A stretch of 64,000 nt of DNA from Roseiconus nitratireducens (GTDB lineage Bacteria; Planctomycetota; Planctomycetia; Pirellulales; Pirellulaceae): NCBI RefSeq assembly GCF_008629675.1, contig NZ_VWOX01000005.1, positions 435,001 to 499,000 of the forward strand, read 5' to 3'. A program made the translations under genes and the position numbers. Position 1 is the stretch's first letter. Every line of letters starts with the position of its first letter. Shown in pieces: positions 9,305-18,676 of the stretch. The notes beneath the pieces were generated by a model. The model was not told the origin of the DNA. It searched no databases and saw only the letters and a program-made list of their open reading frames with translations.

Positions 9305-9913
9305 ATGTCGCTCTTCAAACTCCTGTTCGGACGTCGAACGCCGGAGAATATCCAGCTTGAGAAAGAATCGCTCTGGCTGACGCGCGAGGCAAAATTCGCT
9401 GGCATCGCTCGGCAACTGCAGCATCCGGCCAGTCCGCCTCCCCTGGCAATCCTCTTGATGGCCCACTTTCCGGACACGCAATCTGAGTTGGCCAAATTGG
9501 CGAAGCAATCCGCCGGAGAGGTTCCCGTGATGGCGGTTCTGGCGAACGAATTGACGTCGCGTATCGCCCGAGACTTGCAGATCGGCCCCGACGCAATCAT
9601 CGACGTGATCGCTGCCGAACGCCATCCGTTGGTCTCTGTCGATGACCGGTTGATGGAAGACTTTGGAAAACAATTGAATTGCCGATGCCGTGTGCACGTC
9701 CACCAGTCGTTGGAAGATCCGCTGATGCAGCGTTTCTCCGGACAATCCATCATCGATCTGCTGCGATCGATGGGCATGCGGGAAGACGAAGCGATTGAAA
9801 GCCGAATGGTCGGGCGGAGAATTCGCGACGCCCAAAAGAAAATCACGGCCCAAGCGGTCGGTAACACTCCCGCCGAGTCCGCCGAAGAGTGGATGCGGAT
9901 CAATCTGCCGTAG
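9305..9913 (+). CDS. conserved hypothetical protein
   Basis: 202 residues, family not recognised. It begins MSLFKLLFGRRTPENIQLEKESLWLTREAKFAG and contains helix-rich segments and an alpha/beta-like segment (PPPLAILLMAHFPDTQSELAKL, GEVPVMAVLANELTS) with a Cys pair in NCRCRVHVH. There is no signal peptide or membrane helix, so it is probably cytoplasmic. ATG 9305 is chosen; ATG 9293 adds four residues. It follows the coiled-coil gene on the same strand by 66 bases. Confidence 0.6.
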   Translation: MSLFKLLFGRRTPENIQLEKESLWLTREAKFAGIARQLQHPASPPPLAILLMAHFPDTQSELAKLAKQSAGEVPVMAVLANELTSRIARDLQIGPDAIIDVIAAERHPLVSVDDRLMEDFGKQLNCRCRVHVHQSLEDPLMQRFSGQSIIDLLRSMGMREDEAIESRMVGRRIRDAQKKITAQAVGNTPAESAEEWMRINLP

Positions 9914-10108
9914 ATCCGTCGTCAGCCACGGCCCGTCCTGCTGGCCCGTCTATCGATCAATCTCATGCACGGGATGATCGATCTTCAACGAAAGACAAGC
10001 AGAGCCTTCTCCGAATTGACGCCCGTCGCGGGCACGCAACCGCCCCATTGGATAAACTGACGAGGTGAACTGAACGAGGGCCCCGCTCGCCACCCACCGG
10101 AGACGCCG

Positions 10109-11722
10109 ATGATTCCCCGCTATCTGATCCTTCCGATTGTCGTTCTCGGACTTGTCGGTTCCGCCGCCGACGCGCAGGAGAGCGTCAAGCTGTCGGCAAA
10201 GCATATTCCCGACAGCGCCGTCGCGGCGGCCTACCTTTCGCCCCGCGAAGTGCTGACGTCGCCCGAATGGGAGTTGATGCCGGTGGAAATCCTGCAAGCC
10301 GCGGCCAAAGAATCTGTCGGCATCGACCCCCTGCACATCCAGGATGTCAAAGTCGTTGTGGGACTGCCGGGCCCGGGCGGCCCCCAATTCGGTGCGTTAC
10401 TTTCCTTCACGCAGGACTATCCGATCGACCAACTGAATCCGGAGTTGTTGAAGGAATTCCAGCGTCAGGACGTGGACGGCCTGTCGGTTTATCAAAGCCC
10501 TTCCCCGCCGCTGATCCAGATCCATCAGCCCAATCCGCGCAGCCTGCTGATCGCCGGTGGTGACTACCTGCTTCCCGTGCTGAATGCCGACGGGACCGGC
10601 CAGGGACAACTCGTAACCCTGGTTCCCCAAATCTCACGCCGCTCAGGTTTGACCGTGGTTGTCGCCATGGACCAGATCCGCCCAATGGTGACCGGCGGAT
10701 TGCGACAACTGGCCCCGCGGATCCCGCCTCCGATTCAACCGCTGACCGAAATTGCCGAAATGACCGACGCCCTGATGGTCAACGTGAACTACGGCATGAT
10801 GACGGGGGCCATTTCCGTTTCCGCCCTCGCACGCGATGCCGGCGCCGCAGAAAACTTGGAAGCCGACTTGAATGCCGCCATCGACTATGGGGTCCAATCG
10901 TTCAAAGACCAACTGATCCAAAACGCCAATGACGAGGGCCCCGTCTTCGACGCAACCGTTCAATACGTCGATCGCATCAGCAAAAAACTCAGTGAGTTTG
11001 TGCGTCCGCAACGAAACGACCGTGTGGTGCGGATCGATGTGGATACGGGGAAGAGCAACGTCGCGATGACCGGGGTGATGGTCGGACTGTTGCTCCCAGC
11101 CGTTCAAGCCGCTCGGGAAGCGGCCCGACGGATGACCGCCAGCAACGGTTTGAAACAAATCGGCCTGGCCATGCACAATCACCACTCCGCGTACAAGCAC
11201 TTTCCGGACCGGGCCATCCGCGATGAAGAGGGGAAGCCGCTGCTGAGTTGGAGGGTCAAGTTGCTTCCCTTCTTGGACCAGCAGGCTTTGTACGAACAGT
11301 TTCATCTGGATGAACCTTGGGACAGTCCCCACAACCGCGCGCTGATCGAAAAGATGCCGACCGTCTACCAAGACCCGAGCGCAGTCGTGCCCGCCGGTCA
11401 GACGGTGTTCCAATTGCCGATCGGTCCGGGACTGATGTTCGAAGAGCAACCGGGGGAGCGGACCATCAGAGACATCACCGATGGCACGTCAATGACCATC
11501 ATGGCGGTGGAATCTTCCGCCGACGCCGCGGTCCCCTGGACCAAGCCGGAAGACCTGTCCATCGACATGCAACAGCCGATGGCCGAAATGGGCGGCTCGC
11601 ATCCCGGTGGCTTTCACGTGTTGATGGGGGACGGCGCCGTCCGATTCATTGCCGATTCGATCGATCCGGCTTTATTCAAAGCGATGCTGACACGCGCGGG
11701 TGGAGAGCCCATCAACTTCTGA
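10109..11722 (+). CDS. DUF1559 family protein with unusual N-terminal domain
   Basis: 537 residues. A signal peptide ([22 protein letters not shown]) leads into a ~310-residue domain of unknown type. A DUF1559-like region then begins at [20 protein letters not shown] (about residue 328), with the typical [19 protein letters not shown] and, near the end, [14 protein letters not shown] segments. Most DUF1559 proteins start with a type IV pilin-like methylation signal and helix directly before [14 protein letters not shown]. Here that part sits mid-protein and a conventional signal peptide is used. This suggests a secreted or envelope protein, not a pseudopilin. Function unknown. Confidence 0.8.
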   Translation: MIPRYLILPIVVLGLVGSAADAQESVKLSAKHIPDSAVAAAYLSPREVLTSPEWELMPVEILQAAAKESVGIDPLHIQDVKVVVGLPGPGGPQFGALLSFTQDYPIDQLNPELLKEFQRQDVDGLSVYQSPSPPLIQIHQPNPRSLLIAGGDYLLPVLNADGTGQGQLVTLVPQISRRSGLTVVVAMDQIRPMVTGGLRQLAPRIPPPIQPLTEIAEMTDALMVNVNYGMMTGAISVSALARDAGAAENLEADLNAAIDYGVQSFKDQLIQNANDEGPVFDATVQYVDRISKKLSEFVRPQRNDRVVRIDVDTGKSNVAMTGVMVGLLLPAVQAAREAARRMTASNGLKQIGLAMHNHHSAYKHFPDRAIRDEEGKPLLSWRVKLLPFLDQQALYEQFHLDEPWDSPHNRALIEKMPTVYQDPSAVVPAGQTVFQLPIGPGLMFEEQPGERTIRDITDGTSMTIMAVESSADAAVPWTKPEDLSIDMQQPMAEMGGSHPGGFHVLMGDGAVRFIADSIDPALFKAMLTRAGGEPINF

Positions 11723-11965
11723 GGGTGAGAGGTCGCTGCCACGACTCGGCGCAGGTACCAACACGACGGTCCAACCGTCGGAACCGACGCCACGCCGGCT
11801 GCGGATGTCCCGCCGTCCGACGCCATCCTGTATGATTCCCCGCCTTGGCCGCCCCGTCCTCCGCTTGGCCTGCGCTAAGCGTGTCCTGCCCTCGGCGTGA
11901 CCTTCGGCGGCCGCGCCCGATCTGCCTCGTTTGCCCCGTCACCACAACCCCTCTCGGCAATTCCC

Positions 11966-13867
11966 ATGCTTCCGTTCCGTCTCCATGTCGTGGCTTGGCT
12001 GATCACCCTGTGGCCGCTGGCAACATTCGCCGTGGCCGAACAACGGCTCCCCAACATCCTGTGGATTTCCTGCGAAGACATCAGTCCGCACCTGGGTTGC
12101 TACGGGGATCCACACGCGATCACGCCGAACCTGGATCAGTTGGCCGGTGAAGGGGTTCGCTATTCGCACGCGTTCACGACGGCCGGGGTTTGTGCCCCGT
12201 GTCGCAGTGGAATCATCACCGGCATGTATCAAACCACCTTGGGCACCCATCACATGCGGTGCACGGCGACGTTGCCCGACCAGATTCGCCCTTTCCCGAT
12301 GCTGCTGCGCGAAGCAGGTTACTACTGCACGAACCAATCGAAGCAGGATTACCAGTTCAAGACGCCCTCGGGCACGTGGGACGCATCCTCCAAGAACGCT
12401 CACTGGCGAAACCGCCCCAACGCCCAAACTCCCTTCTTTGCGGTTTTTAATTTCACCGGTTGCCACGAATCCGGGATTGCCAACAAAGCGAAGTATGAAA
12501 AGGTGACCGAGGTATTGTCCGACGATCAGCGTCAGGATCCTTTGACGCTCGATTTGCCGCCCTATTACCCGGACACTCCGGTTGTTCGCGAGGACTGGAA
12601 ACGCAATTACGAGTTGATCACAGCCATGGATCATTGGGCCGGAGAATTGGTCCAACAGTTGATCGATGACGGGCTTTACGAACAGACCATCATCATGTTC
12701 TGGTCCGACCACGGTGTCGGGTTACCCCGAGCCAAGCGTTGGTTGTACGACTCGGGGACGCACATTCCGCTGATCGTTCGTATCCCGGAGCGATTTCGCG
12801 TCGACGATCAGGGCACGCCGGGAACGGTCAGCGACCGCCTTGTCAGCTCCATCGATTTTGGTCCCACGGTTTTGAATCTGGCCGGTGTCGATGTCCCCGA
12901 AATCATGCAGGGTCGGCCATTCCTGGGCACCGACGCCGCGGAGCCGAGGGACTACGTCTACGGTGCTCGCGATCGGATGGACGAACGTTACGACATCATC
13001 CGGATGGTTCGCGACAAACGTTTCAAGTACCTCCGTAACTATGAACCGCTGAAGAGCTACTACCAGTACATCAATACGGCCGAGAAAGGAGCGACGATGC
13101 AAGAGCTTCGACGCGGCCATGAGGCGGGTAAGCTGACCGAAGTCGCCGATGCCTACTTTGCTCCCTCAAAACCCGTCGAAGAACTTTACGACTGTGACGC
13201 CGACCCGCATGAAATCAACAACCTGGCCGACGACCAGGCCTATGCGGACGTCCTGCAACGGATGCGATCGGCCCACCGCGACTGGGTCCGTCAAACCGCT
13301 GACCTGGGCCTGATCCCCGAACCGATCCTTGCCGAACGCGTTGGAGAAGCGGGATCCGAGTACGCCATCTTGCATCACTCCGATCAGGACACGGCCGCCG
13401 CGGATCTGGGCCGCACCGCCGAATTGGCCTCGTCCGGTCCGAGCGTGCTGCCGGAATTGATCCAGGCAGCCGCGGACCACGACAACGCGATTCGCTATTG
13501 GGCCGCGGTCGGAATCGGCAACATCGGACCGGCGGCCCGATCAGAAGCCTCAGCGTTGATGACGTCGATGTTGCAGGACGAATCGTCGGCCGTACGGACC
13601 GCCGCGGCCCGGGCACTCGGACGGATGGGACTTCCCGAGGCCGCTTTGCCGGTGTTGATTGACGAACTGACGACGGGGGCCCAATGGGAACGACTTCACG
13701 CGGCAATCGTGCTGGATGAAATGGACCAGCAGGCCGCCCCGGTGGCCAAACAGATGGCGGCCGGGCTACAGTACCAACCCGGTTTCAACTCGGACGGCAA
13801 GTATCGCGTGCGAGTGATCAACCGGGCTTTGAACGAACTGAACGGGACCGACCACGTGGTCGACTAA
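11966..13867 (+). CDS. sulfatase with C-terminal HEAT-like repeats
   Basis: 633 residues. The signal peptide MLPFRLHVVAWLITLWPLATFAVA is followed by the alkaline-phosphatase-fold sulfatase start RLPNILWISCEDISPHLGCYG. The formylglycine motif is CAPCR (Cys near residue 76), so activity requires an anaerobic-type or FGE maturase encoded elsewhere. Metal and active-site segments include FWSDHGVGLPRAKRWLYDSG. After about residue 500 the chain becomes Ala-rich with two to three HEAT-like helical repeats (SALMTSMLQDESSAVRTAAA, LPVLIDELTTGAQWERLHAA). The gene is followed after 15 bases by the KDPG aldolase gene, suggesting use of a sulfated polysaccharide. ATG 11966 places the signal peptide at the very N-terminus; an upstream GTG 11897 is less likely. 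Confidence 0.9.
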   Translation: MLPFRLHVVAWLITLWPLATFAVAEQRLPNILWISCEDISPHLGCYGDPHAITPNLDQLAGEGVRYSHAFTTAGVCAPCRSGIITGMYQTTLGTHHMRCTATLPDQIRPFPMLLREAGYYCTNQSKQDYQFKTPSGTWDASSKNAHWRNRPNAQTPFFAVFNFTGCHESGIANKAKYEKVTEVLSDDQRQDPLTLDLPPYYPDTPVVREDWKRNYELITAMDHWAGELVQQLIDDGLYEQTIIMFWSDHGVGLPRAKRWLYDSGTHIPLIVRIPERFRVDDQGTPGTVSDRLVSSIDFGPTVLNLAGVDVPEIMQGRPFLGTDAAEPRDYVYGARDRMDERYDIIRMVRDKRFKYLRNYEPLKSYYQYINTAEKGATMQELRRGHEAGKLTEVADAYFAPSKPVEELYDCDADPHEINNLADDQAYADVLQRMRSAHRDWVRQTADLGLIPEPILAERVGEAGSEYAILHHSDQDTAAADLGRTAELASSGPSVLPELIQAAADHDNAIRYWAAVGIGNIGPAARSEASALMTSMLQDESSAVRTAAARALGRMGLPEAALPVLIDELTTGAQWERLHAAIVLDEMDQQAAPVAKQMAAGLQYQPGFNSDGKYRVRVINRALNELNGTDHVVD

Positions 13868-13882
13868 TCACGAAGGACCGAA

Positions 13883-14563
13883 ATGTTTCCCGCCGCGCTG
13901 CTACAACGTCTGTACGACGCCGGTTTCGTCGCCGTGCTGACCATCGAGAACCTCGCGGACGCCGTCCCGCTGGCCGAAGCATTGATGGACGGCGGCGTGC
14001 ATGCGATGGAACTGACATTGCGGACGCCCGTTGCCGTCCAGGCCCTTGAAGCGATCCGCGATCAGGTTCCGGAAATGATCGCTGGCGCCGGGACCGTTTT
14101 GACGCCGGATCAGATCCGGCAAGTCCGCGCGGCGGGAGCCGAGTTCGCAGTGGCACCGGGAATGAATCCTCGCGTCGTCGCCGCCGCTGCCGAAGCGTCT
14201 CTGCCGTTCGCTCCCGGCATCTGCACTCCCAGCGAATTGGAGCTGGCCTACGAACAAGGCTGCCAGACGCTGAAGTTTTTTCCCGCCGAGCCCATCGGCG
14301 GACTTCATTATCTAAAAAGCATTGCGGCCCCACTGCGTCATTTGGGGATTCGCTTCATTCCGCTGGGAGGCATTGATGCGGAAAACATGGAAGCCTATTT
14401 GCGGCACCCGCTCGTGCACGCGGTCGGTGGGTCCTGGGTGACGCCACCCAGTTGCCTCGCGGAGCAGGATTGGAAGTCGATCTCGCGATTGGCCGCCCGA
14501 GCATCGACCATTGTCCAACGCGTTCGCAACGATCTTCGCGACCACGTCGAGGCGAACCGATGA
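13883..14563 (+). CDS. eda: 2-dehydro-3-deoxyphosphogluconate (KDPG) aldolase
   Basis: 226 residues. The enzyme cleaves KDPG to pyruvate and glyceraldehyde 3-phosphate. The fold is seen in order: VAVLTIENLADAVPLAEALMDGG, the catalytic Glu in HAMELTLRTP (near residue 43), AGAGTVLT, APGMNPRVV, and the Schiff-base Lys in QTLKFFPAEP (near residue 131), then IPLGGI and GGSWVTP. It is slightly longer than the usual ~210 residues. The stop overlaps the start of the sugar kinase gene by four bases (ATGA), so the two are translationally coupled and probably act in sequence on 2-keto-3-deoxygluconate. Confidence 0.93.
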   Translation: MFPAALLQRLYDAGFVAVLTIENLADAVPLAEALMDGGVHAMELTLRTPVAVQALEAIRDQVPEMIAGAGTVLTPDQIRQVRAAGAEFAVAPGMNPRVVAAAAEASLPFAPGICTPSELELAYEQGCQTLKFFPAEPIGGLHYLKSIAAPLRHLGIRFIPLGGIDAENMEAYLRHPLVHAVGGSWVTPPSCLAEQDWKSISRLAARASTIVQRVRNDLRDHVEANR

Positions 14564-15609
14564 CTCGTGTCGTCACGTTTGGGGAAATCATGGCGAGGAT
14601 GGCTTGTCCAGGATACAAACGGTTCCAGCAAGCCATGCCAGGAACTTTGAATGTGACCTTCGCCGGTGCCGAAGCTTCGATTGCGGCATCGATCGCCTAC
14701 CTGGGAGGCGATGCGATTTTCGTGACCGCCCTGCCGCCCCATCCGATTGCCGATGCCTGCATCGCTGATTTGCGTTCGCTGGGACTGGACACAAGTCAGA
14801 TTCTCCGCACGCCGCAGGGACGGTTGGGGCTGTACTTTCTGGAACAGGGTGCCAACCAGCGTCCATCGAACATCATTTACGATCGTGAGAATTCGTCGAT
14901 CGCGATCACACCGCCCGACGCCTACGATTGGGATGCGATCCTGCAGGATGCCGAGTGGTTGGTGCTTTCCGGTATCACACCGGCCCTCTCGCGCAATGCG
15001 ATGGAGGTCACGATGCGTGCGGCAAGCGAAGCGGCTTCGCGAAACGTCCGCATCGCCTGCGACGCGAACTATCGCGGCAAACTCTGGCGTTGGGAGCCGT
15101 CCACCGAACCCAGGCAACTTGCCAACCGCGTCATGCGTCAATTGATGCCGATGGTCCAACTGTTCATCGGGGGACACCAAGACGCGGCATCCATTTTGGG
15201 AACCGAAGACTCGCTCGGTCCGATTGAACTCGCCCGGGAACTGACGTCCAAGTACCCTCAGATTCGTCGCGTCGCGATGACGCGTCGAGAGGACAGTTCT
15301 GCGTCCCAGAACCGATTTGGCGGCCTGCTCTATGACCAGAACTGCGACCAACTGTATGAAGCCCCGGAACAGCACGAAGGCTATCTGATATCGCACATTG
15401 TCGATCGCATCGGGACCGGCGATGCGTTTGCGGCGGGACTGCTGTTCGCGCTCACAACGCCCGGCCTGGAGACGCCGCAAACCGCCATCCGGTTTGCCAC
15501 CGCGGCCGGCTGCCTGTCGCATTCCGTCGAAGGCGACTTCCATTTCGGATCCCGCGCGGAGATCGAGTCGCTGATGAATGGTGATGCGACCGGGCGGGTC
15601 CGACGCTGA
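14560..15609 (+). CDS. kdgK: 2-keto-3-deoxygluconate kinase, PfkB family
   Basis: 349 residues. It begins MTRVVTFGEIMARMACPGY, the usual KDG kinase start. It has the ribokinase-fold substrate segment FAGAEASIAASIAYLGGDA, SNIIYDRENSSIA, and the PfkB signature DRIGTGDAFAAGLLFAL, whose GTGD holds the anion hole and catalytic base (about residue 285). It should phosphorylate KDG to KDPG, the substrate of the enzyme encoded immediately upstream. The ATGA overlap fixes the start. Together with the sulfatase this is a likely uronate/sulfated-glycan degradation operon. Confidence 0.9.
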   Translation: MTRVVTFGEIMARMACPGYKRFQQAMPGTLNVTFAGAEASIAASIAYLGGDAIFVTALPPHPIADACIADLRSLGLDTSQILRTPQGRLGLYFLEQGANQRPSNIIYDRENSSIAITPPDAYDWDAILQDAEWLVLSGITPALSRNAMEVTMRAASEAASRNVRIACDANYRGKLWRWEPSTEPRQLANRVMRQLMPMVQLFIGGHQDAASILGTEDSLGPIELARELTSKYPQIRRVAMTRREDSSASQNRFGGLLYDQNCDQLYEAPEQHEGYLISHIVDRIGTGDAFAAGLLFALTTPGLETPQTAIRFATAAGCLSHSVEGDFHFGSRAEIESLMNGDATGRVRR

Positions 15610-15618
15610 CGCCTTTCG

Positions 15619-15640
15619 TTTGCATGCCGGACCATGCAAA
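15619..15640. terminator. hairpin between convergent genes
   Basis: A perfect 8-base-pair stem (TTTGCATG pairing with CATGCAAA, six-base loop) sits between the ends of the kdgK gene and the DUF1080 gene. There is no long T tract on either side, so terminator function in both directions is a moderate inference. Confidence 0.4.
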
Positions 15641-15642
15641 CA

Positions 15643-16434
15643 TCAAAAGTTGGTGTTGCCGTCGTCCAGGTCCAGCTCTTTGATCCAGGCGTTGCGGTAG
15701 CGCACGTCGTGGCCTTCGCATTGCAGCTTCAGCCCTTGGGGCGTATCGGTAATGCCGAAGCCGTTGTCGTTGCCGCCGTCGACGCCGGAGTTCGGTCCAC
15801 CCCAGACCTTGTTGATTTTTTGACGCACATGCACTTTCTGACCATTGAAGTACATCGTCACCTCCGGCTTTTCAACCAATTCACCATCCTTGAACCGCGC
15901 GGCACGGAAGACCAGGTCGTAGGCATTCCATTTTCCGACACCGTTGTAGGCATCGTACGGTGACTCGGTCTCGTTAATGACGGCGGCCATGCCGTGCTTG
16001 GTCTTGTCGCCATCGAGCACCTGAATCTCGTACCGATTCTGCAGGTACACGCCACTGTTGCCGCCGGGTTTCGAAATCAGGAATTCGATGTGAAGTCTGA
16101 AATCGCGGTACGGTTTCTTGGTCACGATGTCCGCGGCCCCGTACTTGCCACCATCGGCGGCGCGGTCATCGGTCATCAAACAGGTCCCGCCGTCCACCGG
16201 GTCGGGAACGATTTTCCACTTGATGGGCAAGGACGATCCGAACCGGGGCCCTTCCCAATACGTCCATTTCTCATCCAACATGTCCCGCGTGCCGTCCAGG
16301 ATGACTTCAGCCCCTTCGACCGGTTCGGCACCGACACCAACGTGATTGGAGGTCTCCGCAGCCCCGAGCGGCGCGGCGGCGGGAACCGCCACGAGTGAGA
16401 GTGTCAGGGTTGCCAGAAGTGGGATGAATTTCAT
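15643..16434 (-). CDS. DUF1080 (3-keto-disaccharide hydrolase-like) secreted protein
   Basis: 263 residues. The signal peptide MKFIPLLATLTLSLVAVPAAAPLGAAE precedes a single concanavalin-like beta-sandwich: EGAEVILDGTRDMLDEKWTY, then FRLHIEFLISKPGGNSGVYLQNRYEIQVLD, and the end GLKLQCEGHDVRYRNAWIKELD. This order is characteristic of DUF1080, some members of which are reported as 3-keto-glycoside hydrolases or lyases. The reaction for this copy is inferred only from family. ATG 16434 gives the signal peptide a clean N-terminus. It converges with the kdgK gene. Confidence 0.88.
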   Translation of the reverse strand: MKFIPLLATLTLSLVAVPAAAPLGAAETSNHVGVGAEPVEGAEVILDGTRDMLDEKWTYWEGPRFGSSLPIKWKIVPDPVDGGTCLMTDDRAADGGKYGAADIVTKKPYRDFRLHIEFLISKPGGNSGVYLQNRYEIQVLDGDKTKHGMAAVINETESPYDAYNGVGKWNAYDLVFRAARFKDGELVEKPEVTMYFNGQKVHVRQKINKVWGGPNSGVDGGNDNGFGITDTPQGLKLQCEGHDVRYRNAWIKELDLDDGNTNF

Positions 16435-16671
16435 GTGCCCAGGCCTTTCAGAGGGGGGATCCGGTGTGCCGACAATTGACTCTCCAGCGGCAGGCGCCAT
16501 CCGGGCTTCCAGCGACGCCTGGTCATTGACACCGGCGGGAGAGTGGAAAAATTCTGTCGGGGGTGGAAGAATTGTAACGCCCCGACGAACACCGCGCGCC
16601 CATTCCGTCGGCTTGTGCCGACGGCAGGGAGCTTTCGCTGCTTCGCGACTGGAGCCAGGGAAGCGCGGACG

Positions 16672-18321
16672 CTACCGGACGGTCATGTCCAACAGGCTGG
16701 TGATCAAGGGCAACAGCTGCTTCTTCCGGCTGACCACACCGTCCAACTGGTACAGGCGATCTTCCAGTTCCGGATAGTTGATGTCTTCCCATCCTTCCGG
16801 TTCGCTGCTCATCATCAGCAAGCTGCCGTTGCTGACGATGTCCGTGACCAGCAGGGCACTGAATTCCAGCCCGTGCTCGGCGGCCAAACCTTCCAAGGCC
16901 TGGAATAATTCTTTCTTACGCTGCCAGAACAGATCGAACCCGATCTCTTCAATCTGCGAGATGGAGAATCTTTGACCGGACTCTTCGAATTCCTTGCAGT
17001 CTTCACGCACCACTTGTTCGGGCGTGCAAGTCCGCAACGCCGACCCGACTTGGAAAAAGTCCTCGGCAAACTGCTCCAGGCGAACCTCGCAGAACTGCTG
17101 CAGCCAGGACAACATTTCTCGATCGGTATCCGTGGTCGTTGGCGACCGCAGGTACAGCGTGTCGCTAATCATCCCGGACGCCATGCACAGGGCGATCCCC
17201 GGTGAGGGAGCGATGTTGTGCGACCGGAACATCTTGGCCACCAGCGTGCAAGTCGATCCCACCGGCTCCATCGTCAGTCGGATCGGTTCGGTCGATTTCA
17301 GCGAACCTCCCAGCCGGTGGTGATCCAGGACTTCAACGATGGTGGCCTCATCGGCCCCCGGGACGGCCTGGGCCAATTCGTTGTGGTCGACCAGAACCAG
17401 CTCGGTTTTGGGCGGATTGACCAGATCGCTCTTGCTGAGCACGCCAACCAATTCGCCGTCTTCGATGACGGGGAACACCGTTTGGGGTGACCGAAAGATC
17501 TCCTTCCTCGCGTCGGCGACCGTCATGCGTGCTTGCAACGAGATGAACTCGCGATCAACCACGTTGGAAATCAATTGGGCGGCCTTGATCCGCATGGTGG
17601 TCGTTGCGGTATCGAAGGGACTTCGCAGGACCGCAATTCCCCGCGCTTTGGCAAGTTGCAGCAATCCCTCCGAGAGCGCGAACCCTCCGGTCACCACCAA
17701 AGCACGCACGCCAAGTTCCAAGGCGGGCAGTTGAATCGTTGGACGGTCCCCGCTGACCACGATCAATTTCTCGGCAGGAAACTGCTGGATATGCTCGGTG
17801 AACCCTGCGGCGCTCATCGCACCGACGCTCAGAATCAAGTCCTCGTCTCGCTGCGGATGCACCTCGTGTTGAAATTCGCCGCCCAGCACCGCGACGATCT
17901 TGGCCAGGTTCGTGCGGACCTGACGCGACTGCAACGGATTGACACCGCTGTTGAGTACCAATTCCAACAGCGGAAGCAGCGAGACGATTCCCGCCAGCTT
18001 TCCGTCGCCGTCGACCACAGGAATGCTTCGCAGCCCGCGGTCGTCCATCCGCTCGTAGACTTCGTAAAACACCTCGTCACAGGTAGCCAAAGTGACATCC
18101 GTTTCACAGACGTCCTCGACCACGGGGCGGACATCCATCACGATTCGCGGGGGCGCCAGCCCGGCGACTCGCAATGCGTACTCGGTCCGTTGGTTCGGTG
18201 CCCCACAGCAGGCGGCGATGGCATCGGGCCGCGTGGTTTGGCGAAGGAAATTGGCGTAGGCGATCGCCGCGCAAATCGCGTCCGTGTCGGGATTTCGGTG
18301 ACCAAAAACCAGCAGGGGCAT
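16672..18321 (-). CDS. ppaC: manganese-dependent (DHH-family) inorganic pyrophosphatase with CBS and DRTGG domains
   Basis: 549 residues, far longer than the ~310 of simple family II pyrophosphatases. The DHH domain is interrupted. It starts VFGHRNPDTDAICAAIAYANF, then CBS motifs (ETDVTLATCDEVFYEVYERM, GLRSIPVVDGDGKLAGIVSL), a DRTGG-like region (FPAEKLIVVSGDRPTIQLPAL), a second CBS half (FPVIEDGELVGVLSKSDLVN), and the rest of the metal site (LVDHNE, LDHHRLGG). The DHHA2 domain with its SRKK phosphate-binding element (VVSRKKQLLPL) closes the protein. CBS domains in such enzymes bind adenine nucleotides and regulate activity. Hydrolysis of pyrophosphate is well supported. Confidence 0.92.
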   Translation of the reverse strand: MPLLVFGHRNPDTDAICAAIAYANFLRQTTRPDAIAACCGAPNQRTEYALRVAGLAPPRIVMDVRPVVEDVCETDVTLATCDEVFYEVYERMDDRGLRSIPVVDGDGKLAGIVSLLPLLELVLNSGVNPLQSRQVRTNLAKIVAVLGGEFQHEVHPQRDEDLILSVGAMSAAGFTEHIQQFPAEKLIVVSGDRPTIQLPALELGVRALVVTGGFALSEGLLQLAKARGIAVLRSPFDTATTTMRIKAAQLISNVVDREFISLQARMTVADARKEIFRSPQTVFPVIEDGELVGVLSKSDLVNPPKTELVLVDHNELAQAVPGADEATIVEVLDHHRLGGSLKSTEPIRLTMEPVGSTCTLVAKMFRSHNIAPSPGIALCMASGMISDTLYLRSPTTTDTDREMLSWLQQFCEVRLEQFAEDFFQVGSALRTCTPEQVVREDCKEFEESGQRFSISQIEEIGFDLFWQRKKELFQALEGLAAEHGLEFSALLVTDIVSNGSLLMMSSEPEGWEDINYPELEDRLYQLDGVVSRKKQLLPLITSLLDMTVR

Positions 18322-18676
18322 GGGAGAATTCCGTTTGAATCAACTGACTGGGTGGATCGCAATGCGTTGCGTCGGCGGCCTGGACGAGATCACGCGCGGC
18401 GGAGCCGCGAAGACAGTGCGATCCCAGGCGGGAGCCTGGGAACGAGGGAAACGAAAAACACGCTGATCGCGGGGCTCCGCCTCGCAACCCACCGCTGGGC
18501 AGGCTCCCGCCTGCCGGGTCAACACTTGCTTGGATGGAAACATGACTTGGAAGCGGAAAACGTCTGGATCACGAATCATTGTGGGCCCCCCCGCCAAACG
18601 GCGCTGAATGTCGAGGGGCGCACCGAATGTCCCGTGTTGATTCCGATGATGCACCATCATACGGCTCAAGAAACCA
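18322..18676. other. intergenic region with palindromic repeat element
   Basis: No gene is supported. The left-central part contains two hairpins with 7-base-pair stems (18423-18429/18434-18440 and 18498-18504/18509-18515), described separately. The rest shows no recognisable feature. Confidence 0.45.
18398..18515. repeat. REP-like palindromic element
   Basis: Two GC-rich hairpins, CCCAGGC-GGGA-GCCTGGG (18423-18440) and GGCAGGC-TCCC-GCCTGCC (18498-18515), are roughly inverted copies of each other. They are flanked or separated by further inverted segments (GGCGGAGCCGCG and GGGGCTCCGCC). The layout resembles a small non-coding palindromic mobile or REP-type element. Confidence 0.5.

Noticed and set aside
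14395..15639. Long frame on the minus strand opposite kdgK
   Set aside because: The opposite strand encodes a complete PfkB kinase; this frame has no family features and an Arg/Gly/His-rich composition typical of antisense reading.
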